This document shows positions 15,447-24,085 of a stretch of 33,923 nt of DNA, piece by piece. The DNA comes from Novosphingobium sp. SG707 (GTDB taxonomy: Bacteria > Pseudomonadota > Alphaproteobacteria > Sphingomonadales > Sphingomonadaceae): assembly GCF_012275515.1 (NCBI RefSeq), contig NZ_JAAZQL010000017.1, forward strand, positions 1-33,923, written 5' to 3'. Under the pieces are notes generated by a model that was not told the origin of the DNA, did no database searches, and was given only the letters and a program-made list of their open reading frames with translations. Both the position numbers and the translations under genes were made by a program. How positions within the stretch are numbered: position 1 is the first letter of the stretch; the number at the start of each line of letters is the position of its first letter.

Positions 15447-16307
15447 ATGCAGGATATCAGAAGAGGTTGGATCAACGGGATGATCGGCGTCGCGCTGTTC
15501 AGCGGGTCAATGCCCGCCACGCGCGCGGCCGTGGTCGGCTTTACCCCGCTGTTCCTGACTGCGGCGCGGGCGATCATTGCAGGCGGCCTTGGCGCGCTGA
15601 TGCTGGTGGCCATGCGCGAAAGCCTGCCGCGCGGGCGGCAATGGCTCTCGCTGGCCATGATCGCGGGCGGCGTAGTCGTAGGCTTTCCGCTGCTGACGGC
15701 CATCGCCCTGCAGGAAATTTCGGCGGCGCGCTCGCTGGTGTTCGTCGGGCTGCTGCCGCTCTCCACCGCCCTGTTCGGCGTGCTGCGCGGGGGCGAGCGG
15801 CCCGGCGCAATCTTCTGGCTCTTTGCCCTGCTGGGTGCGGGATGCGTGGCGGGCTATGCCCTCTCGCACGATGCTGCCGCCTCGCCGGTGGGCGATGCGC
15901 TGATGGTGGTGGCCGTGATCGTCTGCGGGCTGGGCTATGCCGAGGGCGCCGTGCTGACCCGGCAAATGGGGGGATGGCAGGTCATCTGCTGGGCGCTCGT
16001 GATCTGCACCCCGCTGGCCGCCGTGCTGGCCGTACTCACATGGCCGCAAAGCATGGCCTCGGTCGGCGCGCCAAGCTGGGTCGGCCTGTTCTATGTCTCG
16101 GTCTGCACCATGCTGCTCGGCTTCATCTTCTGGTATCGCGGGCTGGCGCTGGGCGGCATCGCGCGGGTCGGGCAATTGCAATTGCTCCAGCCGTTCCTCG
16201 GGTTGGGTCTTGCGGCGGTGTTTCTCCATGAGGCGATTGCGCCGGCGATGCTGGTGGCCGTGGGGGCCGTGGTGGGTTGTGTGGCGGGGGCGAGGAGGTT
16301 TGCCTGA
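15447..16307 (+). CDS. DMT-superfamily (EamA) transporter
   Basis: The 286-residue inner-membrane protein has ten hydrophobic segments in two repeated halves, as in EamA/RhaT drug-metabolite transporters. The first half contains the Pro and Arg-Ala landmarks (SGSMPATRAAVVGF, LTAARAIIAG). The C-terminal half carries the typical FWYRGLALGGIARVGQLQLL and PFLGLGLAAVFLHE. These carriers usually export amino acids or related metabolites. AAGGAGG six bases before ATG 15447 gives a strong ribosome binding site. It is divergent from a MocR regulator and ends two bases before a repeat element. Confidence 0.9.
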   Translation: MQDIRRGWINGMIGVALFSGSMPATRAAVVGFTPLFLTAARAIIAGGLGALMLVAMRESLPRGRQWLSLAMIAGGVVVGFPLLTAIALQEISAARSLVFVGLLPLSTALFGVLRGGERPGAIFWLFALLGAGCVAGYALSHDAAASPVGDALMVVAVIVCGLGYAEGAVLTRQMGGWQVICWALVICTPLAAVLAVLTWPQSMASVGAPSWVGLFYVSVCTMLLGFIFWYRGLALGGIARVGQLQLLQPFLGLGLAAVFLHEAIAPAMLVAVGAVVGCVAGARRFA

Positions 16308-16308
16308 T

Positions 16309-16550
16309 TTATGCCTCCGGCGGGCAAAGGGACTCGGTCCCTTTGCAATCACATTATTGGGGTTTTGAATTGAGATCGCCGCGCCGCAGGCAATGGAATA
16401 AGGCCTGCGGCGCGGCGGCCTCACGCAAAAAAGCGCCGCAGGCTCTAAAATTCAAACCTCAAATCCGACACCAAAGGCCGAACCCATCGCGCAACATCGA
16501 CAATATCGGGATTGTTAAGGGCCCCCGCCCTTAACCCGCTGGAGGCATAA
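16309..16550. repeat. Palindromic intergenic element, copy 1
   Basis: The copy starts TTATGCCTCCGGCGGGCAAAG and ends with its degenerate inverse (GGAGGCATAA at 16541-16550). It contains the central hairpin arms GCCTGCGGCGC (16403-16413) and GCGCCGCAGGC (16433-16443) and the conserved 19-base block at 16467-16485. An extra arm at 16378-16391 can pair with 16403-16416 instead, giving two alternative folds. The element fills the convergent gap between the DMT gene (stop 16307) and the DnaJ-domain gene (stop 16556) almost exactly, so it may act as a two-way terminator. Confidence 0.85.
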
Positions 16551-16555
16551 TCCCC

Positions 16556-17098
16556 CTAAATCCCGCTCCCCTTCCACGACCGCCGCTCCTCGGCGGCGCG
16601 CAACACCTCATAGGCCAGTTGCAGCTTGCGGAAGGCTTTGGCGGCTTCTTCGTCATTGGGACGCACGTCGGGGTGGACCTCTTTGGCCTTGGTCCGCCAT
16701 GCTTTCTTGATCGCGTCGAAATCGGCGTCGCTTTCCAGCTCCAGCACTTCGAGCGCGCGCATTTCATCGCGGCTGCGCGTGCCGTCGCCCGATCCGGTCC
16801 ATCCGTAGTAGGACGATTCGCGATAGCCCGCGTTGGTTTGCTGTTCCGCCTTTTCGCGCGACTCGGCCTCTTCCTTGTCGAGGCCCGCGAAATAGTCCCA
16901 CCCCGAATTGTATTCGGCGGCATGGGTCTGGCAAAAATACCAGCGATCCGGGCTGTTGGGCGATTTTGGCGCGGGGCAATTGCCCGGTTCGCTGCATCCG
17001 GCACGGTCGCACAGGCGCACCTGCGCAGCCTCGCGGCCACTTTCATAGCCACGCCAGCGCGGGAATCCCCAATCCGATGATCGACCTGCACGAGCCAT
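16556..17098 (-). CDS. DnaJ-domain protein with N-terminal Cys cluster
   Basis: The 180-residue product has a C-terminal J domain (residues ~113-172) with the HPD motif at 142-144 in AKEVHPDVRPND, so it should stimulate an Hsp70 ATPase. The N-terminal half is not a J-protein substrate domain. It holds Cys30, Cys35, Cys41, Cys56 and His59 (CDRAGCSEPGNC ... YFCQTH), a possible zinc site. The link is charged and Tyr/Gly-rich. No ribosome binding site is obvious at ATG 17098. The J domain is certain; the client is unknown. Confidence 0.88.
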   Translation of the reverse strand: MARAGRSSDWGFPRWRGYESGREAAQVRLCDRAGCSEPGNCPAPKSPNSPDRWYFCQTHAAEYNSGWDYFAGLDKEEAESREKAEQQTNAGYRESSYYGWTGSGDGTRSRDEMRALEVLELESDADFDAIKKAWRTKAKEVHPDVRPNDEEAAKAFRKLQLAYEVLRAAEERRSWKGSGI

Positions 17099-17200
17099 CC
17101 GCGCTTACTGACAAAACCGCGCCCTCTACGCAAGTGCCCGCAAAGGCTGCTTGTTATGTCGCATTGCAATCGCAGGCTTTTTCGCTTAAGCGCCCGCCCC

Positions 17201-17344
17201 ATGAGCCGCCAACTCGCCCTTGCCAGCATGATCGCCATTGCCGCCAGCGCCGCCTGTGCGCTGATGGCGCCGGGCATGGCCAGCGCCAACGGACATCACC
17301 CCTGGCGCGCGATGGCGCACTATGCGCCGGTTATTCTACGCTAA
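17201..17344 (+). CDS. Possible small exported peptide
   Basis: A 47-residue frame from ATG 17201 begins MSRQLALASM, has an Ala-rich hydrophobic core and ends in a signal-peptidase-like AMASA/MASAN site. The mature part would be only ~20 residues (NGHHPWRAMAHYAPVILR). ATG 17156 in the same frame is possible. No family and no ribosome binding site are seen. It could be a chance frame, although the signal-peptide shape is good. Confidence 0.35.
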   Translation: MSRQLALASMIAIAASAACALMAPGMASANGHHPWRAMAHYAPVILR

Positions 17345-17351
17345 AAACCCA

Positions 17352-17395
17352 AGTTAAAACAAAACCCCGCCACCGGATCGCTCCGGCGCGGGGTT
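17352..17395 (-). terminator. Rho-independent terminator of the tol-pal operon
   Basis: On the minus strand AACCCCGC and GCGGGGTT (plus-strand 17363-17370 and 17388-17395) form an 8-bp stem with a further CCGGA/TCCGG stem inside. The next bases read TTTTGTTTT. It lies 24 bases after the pal stop. Confidence 0.8.
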
Positions 17396-17418
17396 CTGTC
17401 TGACCTATGGTCGCCCGA

Positions 17419-17961
17419 TCAGTCGATGGTGACGGTCACGGCGCGGCGATTCTTCGCCCATGCTTCCTCGGTCGAGGCAGGGTCAACCGGGCGTTCCTTG
17501 CCATAGCTGACCGTGGTCAGGCGCGAGGCATCGACGCCCAGGCTGACTAGGAAAGCCTTGGCCGAGTTGGCGCGGCGCTCGCCAAGGGCGAGGTTATAGT
17601 CGCGGGTGCCGCGTTCGTCGGCATGGCCCTCGATGGTGGCCTTCTTGGCCGGATACTTCAGCAGCCAGCCCGCCTGAACGCGCAGGATATCGGCCGAAAT
17701 CTGGTCGATGTCATACTTGTCCAGCGCGAAATGGATGGTGTCACGGCCGCCGACCGAGGCGAGGAAGTCGGCCTGCGAACCCGGCGTCGGGCCTGCCGGA
17801 ACCATCGGCGCGGGGGCGGGGGTGGTGTTGGTCACCGGCGGGCCGGGTTCGGGCGGCAATTGCTTGGGCGGCTTGGGCGAGCAGGCCGAAAGGGCCAGCG
17901 CGCTCACGCTGACGAGAACACCCGCGCTCAGCAGGCGAGTATTGAGCATGGAGGGCATCAT
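17419..17961 (-). CDS. pal: Peptidoglycan-associated lipoprotein Pal
   Basis: The 180-residue lipoprotein has a signal peptide ending in the lipobox LSAC (Cys27), a Pro-rich tether (PPKQLPPEPGPP), and an OmpA-like peptidoglycan-binding domain from about residue 70. Landmarks are IEGHADERGTRDYNLALGER and YGKERPVDPASTEEAWAKNR. It anchors the outer membrane to peptidoglycan and binds TolB. AGGAG six bases before ATG 17961 marks the start. It is the last gene of the operon, 69 bases after tolB, and is followed by a terminator. A cpoB (ybgF) gene, which often follows pal, is absent here. Confidence 0.97.
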   Translation of the reverse strand: MMPSMLNTRLLSAGVLVSVSALALSACSPKPPKQLPPEPGPPVTNTTPAPAPMVPAGPTPGSQADFLASVGGRDTIHFALDKYDIDQISADILRVQAGWLLKYPAKKATIEGHADERGTRDYNLALGERRANSAKAFLVSLGVDASRLTTVSYGKERPVDPASTEEAWAKNRRAVTVTID

Positions 17962-18030
17962 GTCTTCTCCTTGACTACAGGGGTAGTGAGTACAGGGACG
18001 GTGACTGGAGGGATAGACTAACCGGGCCCG

Positions 18031-19431
18031 TTACTGGCGAATCGGCCCCCATGAAGGGTCCGACCCATCGACCGGCGTGGGCAAGCGCCGTTCGTTCCGC
18101 CCCGTCAGATCCACCTGCCAGATGCTGGTCTTGCCGGTGCCCTTTTCGGTGCGGAAAAATTGGATGATGCGGCCGTTGGGCGCCCATGTCGGCGCCTCGT
18201 CCTGCCATGAATTGGTAAGATAGCGCATCCCGCCGCCATCAACACCCATCACCGCAATGCGCAGATTGCCCGCGATATGGGTAAAGGCGATCTGGTCGCC
18301 GCGCGGGCTCCATTCGGGCGTGGCCGCGCGGCCGCCGAAAAAGCTGATGCGGCGCTGGTTGCTGCCATCGGCATTCATCACGTAAATCTGCTGGCTGCCG
18401 CCTCGATCGCTTTCAAACACGATCTTGCTGCCGTCGGGCGAATAGGAGCCGCCCACATTGATCCCCGGCGTTTCGGTCAGCTTCTGGCTGATCCCGCCAT
18501 TGGCCGAGACGCGATAGATGTTCGTGTTGCCCGCGCTGGCCATCGAATAGAGGATCCATTTGCCGTCGGGCGACCAGCGCGGGGCAAAGGTGGGATTGCC
18601 GGTTTCGGCCACCAGCTTCTGGCTCGCGCTTTCCACGTCATAGACATAGATGCGCGGGCGACCGTTGAGATAGGACAGATAGACGATCTTGCGATAATCG
18701 GGCGAGAAACGCGGGGTCAGCGCCATGGCCTGCCCGGTGGTGATGAACCGATGGTTCGCCCCGTCGCTGTCCATGATGGCCAACCGCTTCATGCGGTGAT
18801 CCTTGGGGCCGGTTTCCGCGATATAGGCGATGCGGCTGTCAAAGAACGGGCTTTCCCCCGACAGGCGCGAATAGACCGTATCGGCGCATTTATGCGCGGC
18901 CCGGCGCCAGTCGCCCGGCGCCATTTCCCATGTCGCCTTCACCAGTTGCTGGCGCAGGCTGACATCATACAGATAGCAGCCCACCACCAGATTGCCGTTG
19001 CTGGCCGCAGAGACGCTGCCATGTACCAGCATTTCGGCCCCGCGCGTGCTCCACGTGGGGAAATCGGGGGTCAGCACCTGAATGATCGGGATCGGCGGCA
19101 GGCTGTTCGGCCCGGTGGGCTTGAACAGGCCGTTGTTTTTCAGGTCGCCGGTGATCACCTCGGCAATCGCGCGGCCCAGTTGCGCCGTGGACCCGGCGCT
19201 GGCGGCCGTGGGCACGTCGGCATTGGTGGCGAAACTGGGGATGGCAATGCCAAGGCTCTGCCAAGCGGTGTCATCCGACACGGTGCCCGTCAGCACGCCA
19301 TTGTCGGCGGCGGGCGGCGCAGCGGTGGGCGTCACCACCGGGGCAGGGGCGATGGTCTGGGCATGAATCGCGCCGGCAGCCATCAAGGCCGCACCAGCCA
19401 GAAGCCCGTAAGAGAATTTACGCATCATCAT
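18031..19431 (-). CDS. tolB: Tol-Pal system beta-propeller protein TolB
   Basis: The 466-residue periplasmic protein has a signal peptide (RKFSYGLLAGAALMAAG, cleavage near IHAQ), an N-terminal alpha/beta domain (residues ~55-190) and a C-terminal six-blade propeller. The propeller shows repeated SPDG/SPDYR motifs (FSPDYRKIVYLS, WSPDGKWILYS, YSPDGSKIVFES, WSPRGDQIAF). It links Pal to TolA during outer-membrane constriction. The start ATG 19431 overlaps the tolA stop (ATGA), with ATGs also at 19428 and 19425. Confidence 0.97.
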   Translation of the reverse strand: MMMRKFSYGLLAGAALMAAGAIHAQTIAPAPVVTPTAAPPAADNGVLTGTVSDDTAWQSLGIAIPSFATNADVPTAASAGSTAQLGRAIAEVITGDLKNNGLFKPTGPNSLPPIPIIQVLTPDFPTWSTRGAEMLVHGSVSAASNGNLVVGCYLYDVSLRQQLVKATWEMAPGDWRRAAHKCADTVYSRLSGESPFFDSRIAYIAETGPKDHRMKRLAIMDSDGANHRFITTGQAMALTPRFSPDYRKIVYLSYLNGRPRIYVYDVESASQKLVAETGNPTFAPRWSPDGKWILYSMASAGNTNIYRVSANGGISQKLTETPGINVGGSYSPDGSKIVFESDRGGSQQIYVMNADGSNQRRISFFGGRAATPEWSPRGDQIAFTHIAGNLRIAVMGVDGGGMRYLTNSWQDEAPTWAPNGRIIQFFRTEKGTGKTSIWQVDLTGRNERRLPTPVDGSDPSWGPIRQ

Positions 19432-20438
19432 TGGGACAGGTTCCTGTCGAAACGCCATTGCACATGTTTCCATGCTTCATAGAGATCGGGCGGCAAAGGA
19501 AAAGGTGCCGCAAGTTTGACCGCGCGTATCGCATTTTCGCGATGCAGCCCGGCCTGCGGATGGTTGCTGGCGGTCACGCCTTCCTGACGGACCACCGTGA
19601 CCGGCCCGGCCAAAGTGCCGTCGGGGTTGAGATCAAAGGCCAGAATCGTGACCAACTGATCGGTTTCCACCCCCTGCGGCACGCGCCAATGCGGCTTCAA
19701 CTGGCGGCTGATCGCGCCTGACAGCGCGGCCTTGACCCCAGGCCCGATCACGGCAGCGGGCGGAGTCTGCGCCTTGCCTGCGGGGCTGGCGCCAAAGCCT
19801 TTGAGGAAATCGACGCCGATGCGGCTGCCACCTGCGGGCTTGTTGGTGGCCGGTTTGGCGGCCTCGGTCTTGGCTTCAGCTTTAGCGGTGGGCGCCTTGC
19901 TGCCATGGGCCGCTGCAATCGCCGCCGAAATCGGGTCCGCCTTGGCCGGAGTCGGCTTGGCGGGCGCGGGTTTAACCGGCGCGAGTTGCGGTTTGGGCTG
20001 AGGCGCAGGATGCGGCGCGGGCACGGGCTTGGGCGGCGGTACCGGATGGGGCTGCGGAGCCGGACGCGGCGGCGGAGGGGCCGGTTGCGGCTTCGGCACA
20101 GGCTGGGGCTGCGGCACAGGCTTTGGCGGCGGCGCGGGGACTGGAACGGGCTTGGGCGCAGGCTGGGGCACAGGCTCAGGCGCGGCCATCGGCTGGGCCT
20201 CGCCCAGTTGCGGGGCGAGATCGGGCGCGGCTTCCTCGCGGCTGGTCGAAACCGCCTCCTTGGCCACATCATCGGCCAGCGTCACCTGCATCCGCTGCGG
20301 GCGCGGCAAGGGCGGCGCGGAGGGCTGCAAGGCCAGCACCGCCACCAGCGCCACATGCCCCACCACCGCAACGCCAAGGCCAATCGCCTCGCCCCGGTTC
20401 AGACCCTTGCGGCCATGATAGGATTGGGCCAGCGACAT
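19428..20438 (-). CDS. tolA: Tol-Pal energy-transducing protein TolA
   Basis: The 336-residue protein has one N-terminal membrane helix (residues ~16-38, AIGLGVAVVGHVALVAVLAL). A long Pro/Ala/Lys-rich periplasmic stretch (many PKPVPQP-like units) follows, then a C-terminal domain related to TonB (LKPHWRVPQGVETDQLVT ... FPLPPDLYEAWKHVQWRF). It carries the energy of TolQR across the periplasm to TolB and Pal. ATG 20438 lies four bases after the tolR stop; upstream in-frame codons overlap tolR and are not needed. The Pro-rich rather than Ala/Lys helical middle is usual in alphaproteobacteria. Confidence 0.93.
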   Translation of the reverse strand: MSLAQSYHGRKGLNRGEAIGLGVAVVGHVALVAVLALQPSAPPLPRPQRMQVTLADDVAKEAVSTSREEAAPDLAPQLGEAQPMAAPEPVPQPAPKPVPVPAPPPKPVPQPQPVPKPQPAPPPPRPAPQPHPVPPPKPVPAPHPAPQPKPQLAPVKPAPAKPTPAKADPISAAIAAAHGSKAPTAKAEAKTEAAKPATNKPAGGSRIGVDFLKGFGASPAGKAQTPPAAVIGPGVKAALSGAISRQLKPHWRVPQGVETDQLVTILAFDLNPDGTLAGPVTVVRQEGVTASNHPQAGLHRENAIRAVKLAAPFPLPPDLYEAWKHVQWRFDRNLSQ

Positions 20439-20442
20439 GGGA

Positions 20443-20907
<465 letters not shown>

Positions 20908-20910
20908 GGA

Positions 20911-21618
20911 TCAAAGCCCGTCCAGCTCGCGAGACAGGCTCGCATGGAAACGGTCGGCAAAGCGCTGGAGGCGCGATTCAAAGCTGTTCACGATATGCGA
21001 ATAGCGGTTGTAGCCGATCACCGCCGGGATGGCCGCGAACAGGCCGATGGCGGTGGCGAACAGAGCCTCCGAAATGCCGGGCGCCACGACGGAAAGCGAA
21101 GAATTCTGCTGCTGACCGATCTGGAAAAAGCTGTTCATGATGCCCCAAACGGTACCGAACAGGCCGACAAAGGGCGCAACCGAACCGACCGTGGCGAGGA
21201 AATTCAGCCGGTCAGCCAAAGATTCAGCCTCAGCCGCCACCACACTGTCCATCACCGAGGCGAGGCGCTGGCGCGCGCCCGAGCGGTCGATCTTGCCCGT
21301 GGCCGAGCGGCGCCATTCGGCCAGAGCCGCGCTGACCACCTTGGCCACCGGCAGATCGGCATTCTTGCCACCGCCGCGCTCGGCCTGAAAGGCGTCGATA
21401 TCGCGCGATTTCCAGAATTCGCCCTCATAGGCCTCCGACTGTCGGCGCAGCGATGCCATGCGAAAGCCGAAGGACAGCAGAATTGTCCACACCCAAACGC
21501 TGGCCAGAACCAGACCGCCCATCACCACCCGCACGACAATATCGGCGTCCAGAAACAGCTTGACGGGATCGAGATGGGTAGAGCCGGCAGCGGCAGCAAG
21601 CAGGTCGAGGTCGGTCAT
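20911..21618 (-). CDS. tolQ: TolQ (ExbB-family) motor protein
   Basis: The 235-residue inner-membrane protein has three helices (about residues 28-50, 141-165 and 178-203). The second contains the family block GSVAPFVGLFGTVWGIMNSF and the third GISEALFATAIGLFAAIPAV. It forms the proton channel with TolR. ATG 21618 overlaps the ybgC stop (ATGA), giving tight coupling; the frame is open further upstream only within ybgC. Confidence 0.96.
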   Translation of the reverse strand: MTDLDLLAAAAGSTHLDPVKLFLDADIVVRVVMGGLVLASVWVWTILLSFGFRMASLRRQSEAYEGEFWKSRDIDAFQAERGGGKNADLPVAKVVSAALAEWRRSATGKIDRSGARQRLASVMDSVVAAEAESLADRLNFLATVGSVAPFVGLFGTVWGIMNSFFQIGQQQNSSLSVVAPGISEALFATAIGLFAAIPAVIGYNRYSHIVNSFESRLQRFADRFHASLSRELDGL

Positions 21619-22151
21619 GGGGTTCCCGGTTGGTTGGGGCATAAATCAAGCGATGCCGGAGCATGTCCGGCCAGAAACTGGGCAAAGATGGACCGCCATG
21701 GGGCGGGCTGGCGGCGGGGGCGTCCATCGGGGGCGACAAAGCCCACCCGCACGGTTGCCTGCGCCAGCAGCGCGCCTTTCTGAACGGCGCCTTTCTCAAC
21801 ACCGGCCCGCCTGAACGCGGCTTGAACCAGCCGGATGCTGGCCGCGCCCAATTCCTCGATCCGCGTTTCGATCAGCACATCATCGTCAAGGCGCGCGGGC
21901 GCGGCAAAACGGATCGCCATATCCGCCACCGCAAAGGCGCCCTCGCCCGCCTCCTGCGCGGCGCGCTGATCCACGTTCAGCAGGCGCAGCATGTCGGAAC
22001 GCGCGCGTTCAAACCAGCGCAGGTAATTGGCATGATAGACCACGCCCGACAGGTCCGTATCCTCGAAATAGGCCCGCACCGCATAGAGATGCAGCGGGCC
22101 ATCATCGTCCGTGGCGAAGCAGCCGGAAGGAGGGAGAGGCAGGGCGTTCAT
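21615..22151 (-). CDS. ybgC: YbgC/FadM-type acyl-CoA thioesterase
   Basis: The 178-residue hotdog-fold thioesterase has the family motif YFEDTDLSGVVYHANYLRW near residues 28-46, with the catalytic Asp in DTDLSG, followed by FERARSDMLR. It hydrolyses acyl-CoA or acyl-ACP and is classically the first gene of the tol-pal operon, as here. It is ~30-40 residues longer than the E. coli protein, mostly by an Ala/Arg-rich C-terminal tail. The HIT gene ends 64 bases upstream on the same strand. Confidence 0.93.
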   Translation of the reverse strand: MNALPLPPSGCFATDDDGPLHLYAVRAYFEDTDLSGVVYHANYLRWFERARSDMLRLLNVDQRAAQEAGEGAFAVADMAIRFAAPARLDDDVLIETRIEELGAASIRLVQAAFRRAGVEKGAVQKGALLAQATVRVGFVAPDGRPRRQPAPWRSIFAQFLAGHAPASLDLCPNQPGTP

Positions 22152-22215
22152 AATTGTCGCGCAAACTAGCCCGCCCTTGGCGCAAAGAGCAACCCGCCCT
22201 GACGAATAAACGCGG

Positions 22216-22593
22216 TTACTGGGCGATCATACGGCCAAGCGGTTTGCCGCCGAACACGTGGACGTGCAGATGCGGCACTTCCTGTCCGCCATCCATGCCC
22301 ACATTGGCGAGCAACCGATAGCCCGGCGCCACCAGCCCCTGTTCACGCGCGACATGGCCGACGGCGCGGATGAAGCCGGCGATTTCCTCCGCCGGAGCCT
22401 TGGCCGAAAAATCGTCCCACGACACATAGGCGCCCTTGGGGATCACCAGCACATGCACCGGCGCCTGAGGCGCGATGTCATGGAACGCCAGCGCGAAATC
22501 GTCCTCATAGACCTTCTTCGCCGGGATCTCGCCGCGCAGGATGCGGGCAAAGATATTGCTGTGGTCATAGGCAAGCGTGGGGTCGATGGGCAT
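22216..22593 (-). CDS. HIT-family nucleotide-binding protein
   Basis: The 125-residue product has the histidine-triad motif HLHVHVFGG near the C-terminus and the N-terminal NIFARILRGEIPAKKVYEDD of HINT/HinT hydrolases, which cleave adenosine phosphoramidates and related AMP conjugates in the cytoplasm. It follows hisE by three bases, so it is probably cotranscribed with the his genes. HIT genes next to hisE are common in alphaproteobacteria. The biological substrate is unknown. Confidence 0.94.
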   Translation of the reverse strand: MPIDPTLAYDHSNIFARILRGEIPAKKVYEDDFALAFHDIAPQAPVHVLVIPKGAYVSWDDFSAKAPAEEIAGFIRAVGHVAREQGLVAPGYRLLANVGMDGGQEVPHLHVHVFGGKPLGRMIAQ

Positions 22594-22596
22594 GGA

Positions 22597-22935
22597 TTAC
22601 TCCCCTTTGCGGCTGGCTTTTTCGACAATCCCGCTCACGCCTTCGCGGCGGTCGAGTTCGTCGGTGATGTCAGACAGGGCGATGCCCTTGGCGTTCAGCA
22701 GCACCAGCAGGTGGAAAACCAGATCCGCCGATTCCCCGATCAGCCCCGCGCGATCATCGACCATCGCCGCGATCACCGCCTCGACGGCCTCCTCGCCCAC
22801 TTTCTGGGCGATCTTGGGCACGCCGCGCGCGTTCAGCTTGGCTACATAGGAGGAGGACGGGTCGGCGGCGGCGCGCTGGGCGATGGTGGCTTCAAGCCGG
22901 GCCAGCGTGGCCAGGGGATGGACGGTGTCGTTCAT
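22597..22935 (-). CDS. hisE: Phosphoribosyl-ATP pyrophosphatase
   Basis: The 112-residue product is the all-alpha MazG-like enzyme of the second step of histidine synthesis, hydrolysing phosphoribosyl-ATP to phosphoribosyl-AMP. Landmarks are the SSYVAKLNARGVPKIAQKVG segment, the EEAVEAVIAA metal-binding helix and ESADLVFHLLVLL. The start ATG 22935 (MNDTVHPLATLARLEATI) matches family length; an upstream in-frame codon would add an unrelated Arg/Ala tail. Confidence 0.95.
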   Translation of the reverse strand: MNDTVHPLATLARLEATIAQRAAADPSSSYVAKLNARGVPKIAQKVGEEAVEAVIAAMVDDRAGLIGESADLVFHLLVLLNAKGIALSDITDELDRREGVSGIVEKASRKGE

Positions 22936-22987
22936 GGCGCCTGCGATGGGGCGGGCGCGCCGCGCCGTCAAGCCCGGATGTGCGGTT

Positions 22988-23185
22988 TCAGGCGGTTGCC
23001 GGTTGGGCCTCGCTCTGGCGCGGGCGGCTGCTGCCGCGATGGCCCAGCATCAGCCCGGCCAAACCCAGCGCCGCCATCGCCATATTCGACGAAGTGAGGC
23101 CCGACAGCCCATGCGATGCCAGCATCGGTTGCAGCAACATCGCGCCGATCAGCAGGCAGGCCGCGATATTCAGAAACAGACGCAT
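22988..23185 (-). CDS. Small membrane protein of unknown function
   Basis: A 65-residue frame from ATG 23185 has a strong ribosome binding site (GGAGGG, 7 bases upstream). A hydrophobic N-terminus (MRLFLNIAACLLIGAMLLQP) and a second hydrophobic segment (MAMAALGLAGLMLG) are followed by a basic tail. It would be a two-helix inner-membrane peptide. It sits between hisF and hisE on the same strand, after ~130 AT-rich bases that may hold its own promoter. No family is recognised. Confidence 0.55.
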   Translation of the reverse strand: MRLFLNIAACLLIGAMLLQPMLASHGLSGLTSSNMAMAALGLAGLMLGHRGSSRPRQSEAQPATA

Positions 23186-23316
23186 GAAATACCCTCCGAT
23201 TGACGGAGATAGTTAATGCATGATGCGTGCCATTCACCTATACCTATGAAATCATTGAAATAAGTAATTAACCATATGTGCCGATTGATAAAAATTCCGA
23301 CACCATGCGTTAATCC

Positions 23317-24081
23317 TTAGCCACCCCGCGCGGGTAGACCCGCCGCGCGCAGAGCGCCATGGGCCTGGGCGATCGAATATTTGCCGAAATGGAAAATGCT
23401 GGCCGCCAGAACTGCGCTGGCATGGCCCTTGGTCACGCCGTCCACCAGATGGTCGAGATTGCCCACGCCGCCGCTGGCGATGACAGGAATTCCGACACTG
23501 TCGGCAATTTTGCGGGTCAGCTCCAGATCATAACCCGCCTGCGTGCCGTCGCCATCCATGCTGGTTACCAGCAATTCGCCCGCGCCCAGTTCGGTCAGGC
23601 GCACCGCATGTTCGATCGCGTCAATGCCGGTGGCCTTGCGCCCGCCATGGGTGAAGATCTCCCACTTGCCGGGGGCAACGCGGCGCGCATCGACCGAGGC
23701 GACAATGCACTGGCTGCCAAATTTCTCCGCGATGTCGCGCACGACCTCAGGACGGCTGACGGCGGCGCTGTTGACCGCCACCTTGTCCGCGCCTGCCAGC
23801 AGGAGCGCGCGCGCGTCCTCTGCCGAACGCACGCCCCCGCCCACGGTCAGCGGCATAAAGCACACCTCGGCCGTGCGACGCACCACGTCGAGCAGCGTTC
23901 CGCGCCCCTCATGGCTGGCCGAAATGTCGAGGAAGCACAATTCATCCGCGCCCGCCGCGTCATAGGCCCGCGCCTGTTCCACCGGGTCGCCCGCATCGAT
24001 CAGGTCGACAAAGTTCACGCCCTTCACCACGCGGCCATCGCGGACATCGAGGCAGGGAATTACGCGGATACGAACGGTCAT
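23317..24081 (-). CDS. hisF: Imidazole glycerol phosphate synthase, cyclase subunit
   Basis: The 254-residue (beta-alpha)8 barrel is HisF. Catalytic Asp12 is in VIPCLDVRDGRVVKGVNF and the second Asp in CIVASVDARR; phosphate loops are LTVGGGVRS and IASGGVGN. With HisH it makes imidazole glycerol phosphate and AICAR. The start ATG 24081 gives the canonical MTVRIRVIPC. The frame is open further upstream, but that part is the repeat element, not protein. The element's end supplies GGAGG nine bases before the ATG. Confidence 0.97.
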   Translation of the reverse strand: MTVRIRVIPCLDVRDGRVVKGVNFVDLIDAGDPVEQARAYDAAGADELCFLDISASHEGRGTLLDVVRRTAEVCFMPLTVGGGVRSAEDARALLLAGADKVAVNSAAVSRPEVVRDIAEKFGSQCIVASVDARRVAPGKWEIFTHGGRKATGIDAIEHAVRLTELGAGELLVTSMDGDGTQAGYDLELTRKIADSVGIPVIASGGVGNLDHLVDGVTKGHASAVLAASIFHFGKYSIAQAHGALRAAGLPARGG

Positions 24082-24085
24082 TTTC

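Noticed and set aside
15344..15766. N-terminal extension of the MocR frame by 141 codons
   Set aside because: It would run through the operator and antisense into the DMT gene; the winged helix starts right at ATG 15343.
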